Part shown: positions 1-7,059 of the stretch, piece by piece
Numbering within the stretch: the stretch's first letter is position 1
Layout of the letters: the number at the start of each line of letters is the position of its first letter
DNA from: Caulobacteraceae bacterium
Lineage (GTDB): Bacteria > Pseudomonadota > Alphaproteobacteria > Caulobacterales > Caulobacteraceae
Direction of reading: 5' to 3'
Assembly: GCA_947476325.1 (NCBI GenBank)
Contig: CANJPZ010000002.1
Location: 1 to 64,000, forward strand
DNA: 64,000 bases
Made by a program: the position numbers and the translations under genes
Notes under the pieces: generated by a model
What the model was told of the DNA's origin: nothing
Database searches by the model: none
Seen by the model: the letters and a program-made list of their open reading frames with translations, nothing else

Positions 1-78
1 CTCCGCCGTCCCAACACCCGCCTCCTGCTCGCGCAGGACCGCGATGATCTGCTCCTCGGTAAACCTCGATTTCCTCAT
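1..78 (-). CDS. IS3-family transposase OrfA, N-terminal fragment at window edge
   Basis: The 26 visible codons start at ATG 78-76 and read MRKSRFTEEQIIAVLREQEA, then GVGTAE. This is the usual opening of the helix-turn-helix OrfA of IS3-family elements, in which OrfA and OrfB are joined by programmed frameshifting to make the DDE transposase. The protein would bind the terminal repeats of its own element. The rest of the gene lies outside the window. The first residues are very conserved in this family, so the family call is good, but the subgroup cannot be fixed from so little. Confidence 0.8.
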   Translation of the reverse strand, partial: MRKSRFTEEQIIAVLREQEAGVGTAE

Positions 79-146
79 CCGTCCGTCCCTTCTCTCCATG
101 GGCCGGACTCTAATTATTTCTGGAGGAGTTTCAGGGGGTCACGTCA
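1..146 (-). mobile_element. End of an IS3-family insertion sequence (left part outside the window)
   Basis: The sequence from 146 leftwards on the minus strand starts with TGACGTGACCCCC. This fits an IS3-family terminal inverted repeat, which begins with TG. It is followed by a short untranslated stretch and a transposase OrfA start at 78. The element ends inside an FkbM methyltransferase reading frame. The other terminus and any target duplication are outside the window, so neither completeness nor activity can be judged. Confidence 0.75.
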
Positions 147-263
147 CCCGGTGACTCTGCAAAGGCCGGCTTGAAGCATCGGCTTGTAGGGAGGATCGCC
201 ATCAATCGGATTTGCTCCGATATCGACAACCTCAGTCAGCCGCTCGGCATTGAGAAGACTCAT
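144..263 (-). pseudogene. FkbM-family methyltransferase, N-terminus only, cut by the IS element
   Basis: From ATG 263-261 the minus strand reads 39 codons that include VVDIGANPIDGDPPYKPMLQ and AGLCRVTG. This matches the S-adenosylmethionine-binding start of FkbM-type methyltransferases, where DIGANP...DGDPPYK is a recognisable opening. Homology stops where the next core strand (typically GFEP) should follow, because the IS element begins there. The TGA stop (146-144) is supplied by the first three bases of the IS end. The rest of the gene presumably lies beyond the IS, outside the window. The fragment is too short to fold into a methyltransferase, so the gene is inactivated. Confidence 0.85.
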
Positions 264-286
264 AATCATAGGTGCAAGCTATCGAA

Positions 287-1009
287 TTATGCTGCCAGCT
301 CAACCAGCGGCTTCTCCTCCGGCCTGACCAGGAAGTTCTCGTTGCTGCTGTAGCGGCGGTAGGCTTGGGCGGTCTGGTAGTTGTGACCGGCGAGCCACTG
401 GTCGAAGTCGGCGCGGTTTGTGTTGCCGACCTCGATGAACATGACGGGCCGGGATTTGGCGATGGTCTGTTCGAGGCCGCGCAGCACCTTCATCTCCAGA
501 CCCTCGACGTCCATCTCAATGAAGTCGATCTGGCGTTTGGTGAACAGCTGATCGCCGGTGTCCAGCTGGATCGGGCCCTCGGGACTGGCGACCATCTCGG
601 TGCCGCCCAGGTTGTTGGGGTGCAGGGTGTGGACCGAGGCGCGCTCGGAATTGTCGCTGAGGCCAAGGCCAAGATGCTGGATATCGACCGTGGTCAGGGC
701 GTTGAGCAGCAGGTTGTAGCGCAGGATTTCAATGGCTTTGGGGTTGGGTTCTATGGCGATCATCTCGCCGGCCAGTCGGGCCGCTGCGACAAAGACCAGG
801 TGGTTGCCGACATTGCTGCCGATATCGAGATATGAGCCGCCGCGCGGGAAGTGGCGCTCGATGATGCCCAGTTCCTCGATCTCGTAGAACAGGCCGTTGG
901 CGTGGTGGTTCTGGATCTGATCGGACAGATTCTTGACGAAGAAGCGGATCAGCGGCCCGTAGCCCGTGGTCTCGATTATGATCCCGGGACTGCTGCGGAC
1001 GTTGGACAT
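287..1009 (-). CDS. FkbM-family methyltransferase
   Basis: This is a 240-residue protein with a class I S-adenosylmethionine-dependent methyltransferase fold. The glycine-rich motif I, LDIGSNVGNH, is at residues 61-70, and the acidic end of strand 2, IEPNP, is near residue 86. FkbM proteins O-methylate sugars, polyketides or peptides, and in alphaproteobacteria are often found with surface polysaccharide or glycan genes; the substrate cannot be read from this sequence. Its stop lies 23 bases upstream of the start of the IS-disrupted FkbM gene on the same strand, so the two were probably one transcript. The motifs of the two proteins differ (DIGSNVG against DIGANPIDGD), so they look like different subfamilies rather than a recent duplication. 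The length is usual for the family. Confidence 0.85.
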   Translation of the reverse strand: MSNVRSSPGIIIETTGYGPLIRFFVKNLSDQIQNHHANGLFYEIEELGIIERHFPRGGSYLDIGSNVGNHLVFVAAARLAGEMIAIEPNPKAIEILRYNLLLNALTTVDIQHLGLGLSDNSERASVHTLHPNNLGGTEMVASPEGPIQLDTGDQLFTKRQIDFIEMDVEGLEMKVLRGLEQTIAKSRPVMFIEVGNTNRADFDQWLAGHNYQTAQAYRRYSSNENFLVRPEEKPLVELAA

Positions 1010-1266
1010 GGCGCTCCCTCAGTAGGGTGAACAATCACCCCGGCACGGGTTCGTCAACCACTGAGCCGGCCAGAGAACTAGCCGAGCGGCAACGCGCGAA
1101 AGCCCTAGTGACGAAAGTAGACGCCTTTCGCGGCGCGGGCGATCCTGTCGCAACGACAGACTCGCAAGCGCCGATGGTGGGCGCTCTGGCGCTAGGGACC
1201 AGTTTCGCTTTGCCTCGAAATGGCTATATGAAGCTGAGTCTTCACTGACAGCCGGACGCCAGACAC

Positions 1267-1572
1267 GTGCTTGCCCGAATTTTCCGCCCCGCCAAATCCG
1301 CCATGCAATCGGGCAAGGCTTCGACGCAGGTCTGGATGCTGGAGTTTCGGCCGGCGTCGGCGCGCAAGCCTGATACCTTGATGGGGTGGAACACCACAAC
1401 CGATATGGACGGGCAGGTTCGCATGCGATTTGGCACCCGCGACGAAGCGATCAAATTCGCCACGCGCCACGGCATCGCCTTCGAGGTGACGGACAATCCG
1501 GCCCCGAAGAAGATCATCAAGGCCTATGCCGAAAACTTCGCCTACGGGCGAAGACAGCCCTGGACCCACTAA
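1267..1572 (+). CDS. NADH dehydrogenase accessory subunit, NDUFS4-like (ETC complex I subunit domain)
   Basis: This 101-residue protein matches the alphaproteobacterial counterpart of mitochondrial NDUFS4, a supernumerary subunit on the peripheral arm of complex I that supports assembly and stability. The N-terminal block ARIFRPAKSAMQSG is followed by a W-LEF segment and the signature MGWNTTTD with an F-T-DEAI-FA-RHG helix near residues 58-72, as in that family. The start is a GTG without a strong Shine-Dalgarno sequence; no better start exists in frame. The gene stands alone here, away from the nuo operon, as is common in this class. The 257 bases upstream (1010-1266) contain no gene I can support and should hold the promoters of this gene and of the divergent FkbM gene. 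Confidence 0.85.
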   Translation: MLARIFRPAKSAMQSGKASTQVWMLEFRPASARKPDTLMGWNTTTDMDGQVRMRFGTRDEAIKFATRHGIAFEVTDNPAPKKIIKAYAENFAYGRRQPWTH

Positions 1573-1577
1573 GTCTC

Positions 1578-1654
1578 GATCCCGTAGCTCAACCGGATAG
1601 AGCATCTGCCTTCTAAGCAGACGGTTGCAGGTTCGAGTCCTGCCGGGGTCGCCA
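1578..1654 (+). tRNA. tRNA-Arg (anticodon TCT)
   Basis: A full cloverleaf can be drawn. The acceptor stem is GATCCCG with CGGGGTC, the D-arm is GCTC..GAGC, the anticodon stem is TCTGC/GCAGA around the loop CTTCTAA, and the T-arm is GCAGG TTCGAGT CCTGC. CCA is encoded at 1652-1654. Anticodon TCT reads AGA and AGG, rare codons in GC-rich genomes. The 3' end is only 8 bases from the stop of the convergent amidase gene. Confidence 0.95.
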
Positions 1655-1662
1655 GGGACCTG

Positions 1663-3186
1663 CTAAAGCGCGGCGAGCGCCGGCGCGGGCAGATGTCCGA
1701 GCAGAGCTTCGACCGCCATCCCAATACCCAGCAGCGCGCGGTCGGATCCGGCGGGCCCATCGAGTTCGATGGAAATGGGAAGGCGTGTCTCGCGCGACAG
1801 GGCCGCCGGCAGCACAAGTCCCGGCAGTCCCGCGGTGCTGCCCGGCGATATGTTGCGCGCCACGGCGTTCTGGAACGAGACCGAAGCGCCGCCGATTGTC
1901 ATCGGCCCTGTCTGGCCTATGGGCGGCGCGGTGGTCATGGTGGCGGGGAAGAGAATAGCTGCGACGCCTTGGCGGGAAAAGAAGTCCGCGAACAGGCGCT
2001 GCATGGCCGGACGATGCACATCGCGCGCCGCTACATAGGCCGCCTCGGACTCCGGCGAGCCTTGTTGGGCCGACCGGGCGATGCTGCCGCGGATATCCGG
2101 GCTGATCTGGGCCAGCAGGTCATCGAAGCTCACCGCCGATCCCGAGGTCTGAAGCCAGGCCTTGAGGGATCCGGCCACGTCATGAAGCTGGACCGGGCCA
2201 GTCACCTTTGAAACCAGATCCGACAGTCCGGGCAGTTCGCCTTCAATCAAGATGACACCAGCCGCGCGCAAGCGGGCCAGCACATCATCAACCACGCGTT
2301 CGACCTCTGGATCGATGCCGGTGAAGTAAAATCCCCGGACCAGACCCAGGCGAAGGCCGCGAAGGGAGGCCGACGCAAGACGGCTGTTGTCGCCGGTGAT
2401 CACGGAATCAAAGAGCGCCAGGTCAGACACCACCCGCGCATGAGGTCCCACCTGGTCAAACAACGCGGTGATCGGCGCGGCGCCGTCGGTCGGGTAGCGT
2501 CCGGTCGTCGGCCGAAAGCCGCATATGCCGCAAAGCGCTGCAGGTACACGGATAGAGCCTTGCGTGTCTTCGGCCAGGCTCAGCGGAGCCATGCGCGCCG
2601 CCACGGCCGCGGCGCTGCCGCCGCTGCTGCCGCCGGGAATCCGGCTGGGGTCCCAGGGGTTGTGAACTGCGCCGAAAACGGCGTTGTTGCTGGTCCAGCC
2701 GAACGACAGTTCATGCAGGTTTGTCTTGCCCAGCACGCCCGCACCGGCGGCGCGAAGGCGCGCGACGATGGTTGCATCGCGAGCGGGATGGAAGTCCTTC
2801 AGCGCCTTGGCGCCAGCGGTGGTGCGCAGGTCCCGGGTGTTGATGCTGTCCTTGACCGGGATGGGCAGGCCGTGGAGCGGGCCGAGCGGGCTTCCGGCCG
2901 CGCGCAGTCCATCTGCGGCGCGGGCCGCCTCGCGCACCTTGTCGGGCTCAAGGGTAATGAAGGCGTTGAGACCCTGTCCTGCGACGCACCTGGCCAGCAG
3001 CGCCTCGGCATAGGTTTCTGCCTTTAGTTCACCCTTGCGCATGGCGGCGACGGCCTGGCTGGCTGACAGGTCAATCATTGCGCTGGCGCTCCTGGGGCTG
3101 GATCGGCCGTTTCCTTGCGCTGCTGCGCCACCCGCCCGGGCGAGGGGAAGGGCCGAAAGGGCCAGACCAAGTTCACGGCGGTTCAT
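1663..3186 (-). CDS. Amidase signature family hydrolase, exported
   Basis: This 507-residue amidase signature enzyme hydrolyses a carboxamide. The Ser-cisSer-Lys triad is visible: Lys112 in PVKDSI, cis-Ser187/188 in GGSSGGS and nucleophile Ser211 in DTQGSIRVP. The 24-residue spacing between the two serines fits the family. The N-terminus has an arginine pair followed by a hydrophobic, Ala-rich stretch ending in GGAAAQG, suggesting export, possibly by Tat since MNRRELGLALS carries RR. I place the start at ATG 3186, after AGGA at a good distance; the frame stays open upstream to 3246, but that extension is Cys/His-rich and unlikely. The substrate is unknown. It is divergent from the acyl-CoA dehydrogenase across 138 bases and converges on tRNA-Arg. 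Confidence 0.85.
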   Translation of the reverse strand: MNRRELGLALSALPLARAGGAAAQGNGRSSPRSASAMIDLSASQAVAAMRKGELKAETYAEALLARCVAGQGLNAFITLEPDKVREAARAADGLRAAGSPLGPLHGLPIPVKDSINTRDLRTTAGAKALKDFHPARDATIVARLRAAGAGVLGKTNLHELSFGWTSNNAVFGAVHNPWDPSRIPGGSSGGSAAAVAARMAPLSLAEDTQGSIRVPAALCGICGFRPTTGRYPTDGAAPITALFDQVGPHARVVSDLALFDSVITGDNSRLASASLRGLRLGLVRGFYFTGIDPEVERVVDDVLARLRAAGVILIEGELPGLSDLVSKVTGPVQLHDVAGSLKAWLQTSGSAVSFDDLLAQISPDIRGSIARSAQQGSPESEAAYVAARDVHRPAMQRLFADFFSRQGVAAILFPATMTTAPPIGQTGPMTIGGASVSFQNAVARNISPGSTAGLPGLVLPAALSRETRLPISIELDGPAGSDRALLGIGMAVEALLGHLPAPALAAL

Positions 3187-3324
3187 GGGCGGCATCCTGC
3201 AATGGTGGCAGGCTGTCGAATTCCGACCGCTGGCGCAAGCATGCATGAGGACTTGCCGCCAGGGTTTGCCGCCAGCGGCGAAAAGGCTATTCGCTTGACG
3301 TCGCGCTAGGCGAGGAGAAACCTG

Positions 3325-4488
3325 ATGTCGAAGGGCGCTATCCCTTCCTTCCCAGAGATCCGCCAGGCTGTGGCGCGCCTCTGCGCCGATTTTCCCGGCT
3401 CCTACTGGCAGGCTCTGGATCGAGAGCGGGCTTATCCGGCCGAATTTGTGCGCGCCCTGACGGAGGGGGGGTACCTGGCCGTGCTGATCCCTGAGGCCTA
3501 TGGCGGATCAGGCTTGGGACTGTCGGCCGCCTCGGCAATCCTGGAGGAAATCCATCGGTCCGGCTCAAATGGCGGCGCCTGCCATGCCCAGATGTACACC
3601 ATGGGCGTCATCCTGCGGCATGGCAGTCCTGAACAGAAGCAGGCTTATCTGCCGAAGATCGCCTCGGGCGAGCTGCGCCTGCAGGCCTTTGGCGTGACCG
3701 AGCCTGGCGCTGGCACCGACACCACCCGGATCACCACCTTTGCCCGGCGCGATGGCGATGATTATGTCGTCTCCGGCCAGAAGCTGTGGATCTCTCGCGC
3801 CGAGCATTCCGACCTGATGGTCCTGCTCTGCCGCACCACATCGCGCGATGAGGCGAAAAAGCCGTCGGATGGCATGACTGTCCTGCTGGTCGACATGCAG
3901 CAGGCGGTGGGGAATGGCCTGACGGTCCGCCCGGTGCGGACCATGATCAACCACGCAACCACCGAGCTGTTTTTTGAAGACTTGCGCGTGCCGGTCGCCA
4001 ACCGGATCGGCGCCGAGGGCGAGGGGTTCCGCTACATTCTGGACGGCATGAACGCCGAGCGCATCCTGATCGCGGCTGAATGCATTGGGGATGCGAAGTT
4101 CTTTATCGAGCGGGCCAGCGCCTACGCAAAGGCGCGCGAAGTTTTCGGCCGGCCGATCGGGGCCAATCAGGGCGTGCAGTTTCCCATCGCCCGGGCCTAT
4201 GCCCAGATGACCGCCGCCAGTCTGCTGGTCGACCATGCCGCAAGCCTCTTTGAGGCGGGCGAGCCATGCGGCACTGAAGCAAATATGTGCAAGATGCTGG
4301 CCTCCGAGGCGTCCTGGTTCGCGGCCGACATGTGTCTGCAGACCCACGGCGGGTTTGGCTTTGCCGAAGAGTACGACATCGAGCGCAAATTCCGCGAGGC
4401 GCGCCTCTATCAGGTCGCGCCGATCTCGACCAATCTCATCCTCAGCCATATCGCCACCCACGTTCTGGATCTGCCGAAGTCGTTTTGA
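3325..4488 (+). CDS. Acyl-CoA dehydrogenase family protein
   Basis: This 387-residue FAD flavoprotein oxidises an acyl-CoA to the enoyl-CoA and passes electrons to ETF. The signature VTEPGAGTDT is near residue 125, and the C-terminal helical domain carries QTHGGFGFAEEYDIER. The usual EGT motif that holds the base in MCAD-type enzymes is replaced by YQVAPIST. Instead Glu245 in GMNAERILIAAE aligns with the helix G glutamate used by isovaleryl-CoA and long-chain acyl-CoA dehydrogenases. A branched or bulky substrate is therefore plausible, but this is inference. GAGGAG lies just upstream of the ATG. The downstream hydratase starts 10 bases after the stop, so the two are surely co-transcribed. 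Confidence 0.88.
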   Translation: MSKGAIPSFPEIRQAVARLCADFPGSYWQALDRERAYPAEFVRALTEGGYLAVLIPEAYGGSGLGLSAASAILEEIHRSGSNGGACHAQMYTMGVILRHGSPEQKQAYLPKIASGELRLQAFGVTEPGAGTDTTRITTFARRDGDDYVVSGQKLWISRAEHSDLMVLLCRTTSRDEAKKPSDGMTVLLVDMQQAVGNGLTVRPVRTMINHATTELFFEDLRVPVANRIGAEGEGFRYILDGMNAERILIAAECIGDAKFFIERASAYAKAREVFGRPIGANQGVQFPIARAYAQMTAASLLVDHAASLFEAGEPCGTEANMCKMLASEASWFAADMCLQTHGGFGFAEEYDIERKFREARLYQVAPISTNLILSHIATHVLDLPKSF

Positions 4489-4498
4489 GGCCAATCGA

Positions 4499-5362
4499 AT
4501 GACCGCATCATCGCCTGTCACCTCTGAGGACATCGAGACCTGGCGTGGCTACATTGGCCGCTGCGAGGTTCGCCGCCAGGTGCTGGACATCGAAACCTTG
4601 CGCCGGTTTGCGGTGGCGGTGGAAGCGGACCTTGATGTCGAGCAACACATGCCGCCGCTGGGTCACTGGGCTTTCTTTCTGGATGTGGTGCCAACGTGCG
4701 ACCTTGCCCCCGATGGGCACTCGCCGCGCGGGGGCAGCCTGTTTCCGCCCATTACCCTACCCCGGCGCATGTTCGCTGGCGGATCGGTTCGGTTCCTGGA
4801 GGCTCTTGCCCTGGGCCAGCCGGCCGATCTGACGATAACGGTGGCCGATGTGAAGCATCGAAGCGGCAAGACAGGTGATCTTGTTTTTGTAGAGGTCGAA
4901 CGCGTCCTGTCCCAGGCGAACAGGTCCCGCATCCAGGAGCGACAGACGATTGTGTTTCGCGAGCTAGGGGAGGCGACGCCCCCCGTTTTTCCGGCTGATC
5001 AGCCGCTGCGGGCAGGGGCGCAGCTCTGGCGGCCCCAGACGACTGATCTATTCCGGTTTTCAGCGGTGACGTTCAACACCCACCGCATTCACTACGACCT
5101 GCCTTATGCACGGGACGAAGAAGGCTATCCGGGACTGATCGTCCATGGCCCGTTCACGGCGGTCAAGCTCTGCGGCCTGGTTCAGGCGCGCGACTCCGGC
5201 GCGCCTGTGGAGCAGTTTGAGTTTCGGGCGACCGCGCCGCTGTTTTGTGGTCAGGCGGTTCAGCTGGCGCCAGGCGCCGGTCCGGGCGAGGTTGAGGCGA
5301 TGCGGTGCGATGGCGCCATCGCGATGTCGGCTAGGGCTTCGTTCCAAGGATCGCACGGATAA
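4499..5362 (+). CDS. FAS1-like dehydratase / mesaconyl-C4-CoA hydratase-type enoyl-CoA hydratase
   Basis: This 287-residue protein has a double hot-dog layout. The N-terminal half has HMPPLGHWAFFLDVVP and a PRRMFAGG segment. The C-terminal half has the motif RFSAVTFNTHRIHYDLPYA followed by GLIVHGPFTA, the R-specific hydratase/dehydratase type active-site block (Asp/His pair). Relatives include mesaconyl-C4-CoA, itaconyl-CoA and 3-methylmalyl-CoA hydratases. It sits 10 bases behind the acyl-CoA dehydrogenase, which suggests two successive steps, oxidation and then hydration, on the same branched or dicarboxylic acyl-CoA. The frame is open from 4235, but ATG 4499 is right for the family because everything before it overlaps the dehydrogenase. 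No CoA transferase or lyase gene lies next to it. Confidence 0.8.
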   Translation: MTASSPVTSEDIETWRGYIGRCEVRRQVLDIETLRRFAVAVEADLDVEQHMPPLGHWAFFLDVVPTCDLAPDGHSPRGGSLFPPITLPRRMFAGGSVRFLEALALGQPADLTITVADVKHRSGKTGDLVFVEVERVLSQANRSRIQERQTIVFRELGEATPPVFPADQPLRAGAQLWRPQTTDLFRFSAVTFNTHRIHYDLPYARDEEGYPGLIVHGPFTAVKLCGLVQARDSGAPVEQFEFRATAPLFCGQAVQLAPGAGPGEVEAMRCDGAIAMSARASFQGSHG

Positions 5363-5419
5363 GCCTATCCTGCTGCGATCGTGAAGACGGTCTCGTCTGT
5401 CATAAAGACTTAGCTCGGC

Positions 5420-5713
5420 TTGAGGGCTTCGGGATCGTCCAAAATGGGCGACTCGATGGTGAACCTGCATGGTGGCATCGGCTGGCGTCACGCGGCCGGT
5501 GATGTCACGCCGACCTCGGACCAGATTTTCCAGAGCGGAGGGCCGCTCTTCACGGTGGCGGGCGTTCCGATCGCCAAAGACACCGCAGCGCTTGAGGCTG
5601 GTCTGGACACTGCCATGGGCCAGAACGGATCCTTCAGCCTGTCCTATTCAGGCCAGATGGGGAACGGCCTGACCGACCACGGCGTCAAAGCGACCATGCG
5701 GTGGACGTTCTGA
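5420..5713 (+). pseudogene. Orphan C-terminal piece of an autotransporter beta-barrel
   Basis: About 90 residues match the end of an autotransporter outer-membrane barrel: LHGGIGWRHA...TP, then AGVPIAKDTAALEAGLD, then a two-strand end GSFSLSYSGQ and VKATMRWTF. The terminal aromatic residue is the usual BAM recognition signal. A full barrel needs about 260-300 residues, and no signal peptide, passenger or earlier strands are found upstream in any frame. The 57 bases between this and the hydratase gene hold no remnant. The frame can start at TTG 5420 or ATG 5444, but neither has a convincing ribosome-binding site. I read it as the 3' end of a deleted gene that kept its own terminator. Confidence 0.7.
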
Positions 5714-5751
5714 TCGTCATGTGCTGATCCAATCGAGAAACGCCAGCAATC

Positions 5752-5782
5752 GGGCGCTCCGGGAAACCGGAGCGCCCTTTTT
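5752..5782 (+). terminator. Intrinsic terminator after the autotransporter remnant
   Basis: GGGCGCTCCGG and CCGGAGCGCCC form an 11-base-pair perfect stem with a GAAA loop (5752-5777), followed by TTTTT (5778-5782). It ends transcription from the left and lies just before the stop of the convergent metC. It is the clearest intrinsic terminator in the window. Confidence 0.9.
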
Positions 5783-5787
5783 GTCGT

Positions 5788-6957
5788 TCAGCGGGCGGCG
5801 GCGTAGGCGGCGAGCGCCGTCGCCAGATCGGCTTTCAGGTCTTCAACGTCTTCCAGTCCGACATGAATCCGGATCATCGGGCCGGTGTAGGCGGGCGGGA
5901 ATTTCCTGACGTCGAACTGCGGATCGCAGTTGATGGCCAGGCTCTCATAGCCCCCCCATGAAAAGCCCAGGCCGAAGAGTTCGAGCGCGTCAAGCAGGGC
6001 GTGGACGGCGGCCTGGGGTCCAGGAGACAGCACAAAGCCCAAAAGGCCGTTCTGGCCCGTGAAGTCGCGTTTCCAGATGTCGTGGCCGTGTGAGTCGGGC
6101 AGGCCCGGGCAGAGTACCTGAATGACATCAGGCTGGACTTGAAGCCAGTCTGCAATGGCCAGCGCGTTCTGGCTGTGGCGGGCCAGGCGCGTCGGCAAGG
6201 TGCGCAGGCCCCGTAGCATGGTGTAGGCATCGTCCGCCGAGGTGCTCCACCCGACTTGCCAGACCGCGTCTCGCAGGGTCTGGGCGAGCGCCGCGTCTCG
6301 AGCGCAGGCCGCACCCATGAACGAATCCGAATGGCCACCAACATATTTGGTCAGAGCCTGGACGCTGATGTCCACGCCGTGAGTGATCGGCTTGTAATAG
6401 AGGCCGGCGCCCCAGGTGTTGTCGATGAGGGTCAGGATGCCGCGTGCGCGCGCCGCCGCGGCGATGGCCGGGACGTCCTGCATTTCAAAGGTCAGGGAGC
6501 CGGGCGCTTCGAGAATAATCAGGCGCGTCTCCGGCGAGGTCTTCGCCAGAACCTCGTCCGCGCCAAGGGCGGGATCGAAGTAGCGGGTGCTTATGCCGAA
6601 CCGCGACAGCACCTTGTCGCAAAAGCGACGTGTGGGGGCATAGACGCAGTCGACAGCAAGCACCTCGTCACCGGATTTGAGAACGGCCAGCAAGGCGCCG
6701 GTCATTGCGGCCAGACCACTGGGGAAAAGCTCGGCCCCTGCCGCGCCTTCGAGGTCGGCCAAGGCTGCGCACAAGGCCGCGTGGGGCTGCAGGCCGGCGC
6801 GGCCATAAGTCACCTGACCCGAGTCGTACAGCGAGGCTGCGTTCGGCAGAATCACCGTTGAACCCCGCTGGACGGGCGGGTTTACGGTCTTCCCAATGAG
6901 GCCTGCATCGGCGCCGGTGTGTATGATCCGGGTCGCATCTGATTGTTTTTTTCTCAT
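5788..6957 (-). CDS. metC: Cystathionine beta-lyase
   Basis: This 389-residue PLP enzyme of the Cys/Met metabolism family splits cystathionine to homocysteine, pyruvate and ammonia. The PLP lysine is Lys204 in QALTKYVGGHSD, and YGRAGLQPH near the N-terminus and IDNTWGAG before the lysine are family blocks. VGGHSD and the C-terminal SWGGYESL agree with beta-lyases rather than gamma-synthases. I take ATG 6957 (MRKKQSDATRIIHTG) as the start; the frame is open further upstream, but that part overlaps the divergent lipoprotein gene and carries no homology. It belongs to a sulfur neighbourhood with sseA and cysK. No SAM riboswitch is visible in the 102 bases upstream. Confidence 0.92.
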   Translation of the reverse strand: MRKKQSDATRIIHTGADAGLIGKTVNPPVQRGSTVILPNAASLYDSGQVTYGRAGLQPHAALCAALADLEGAAGAELFPSGLAAMTGALLAVLKSGDEVLAVDCVYAPTRRFCDKVLSRFGISTRYFDPALGADEVLAKTSPETRLIILEAPGSLTFEMQDVPAIAAAARARGILTLIDNTWGAGLYYKPITHGVDISVQALTKYVGGHSDSFMGAACARDAALAQTLRDAVWQVGWSTSADDAYTMLRGLRTLPTRLARHSQNALAIADWLQVQPDVIQVLCPGLPDSHGHDIWKRDFTGQNGLLGFVLSPGPQAAVHALLDALELFGLGFSWGGYESLAINCDPQFDVRKFPPAYTGPMIRIHVGLEDVEDLKADLATALAAYAAAR

Positions 6958-7059
6958 CGTCGAAATGACCCGGCTATTAAATTGCCGTATCCGGCGGTTA
7001 GGCGCGAAGCTCGGCACTGTGTTAGTGCGGCGGCTGAAGCCGTTAATCAAGGAGGACCC

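Noticed and set aside
1027-1248. 73-codon frame in the spacer between the FkbM gene and the complex I subunit gene
   Set aside because: No ribosome-binding site, no recognisable similarity and unremarkable composition; treated as spacer.
6958-7059. Possible SAM riboswitch upstream of metC
   Set aside because: Only 102 bases separate the divergent genes, and none of the conserved cores of SAM-I or SAM-II leaders could be found.
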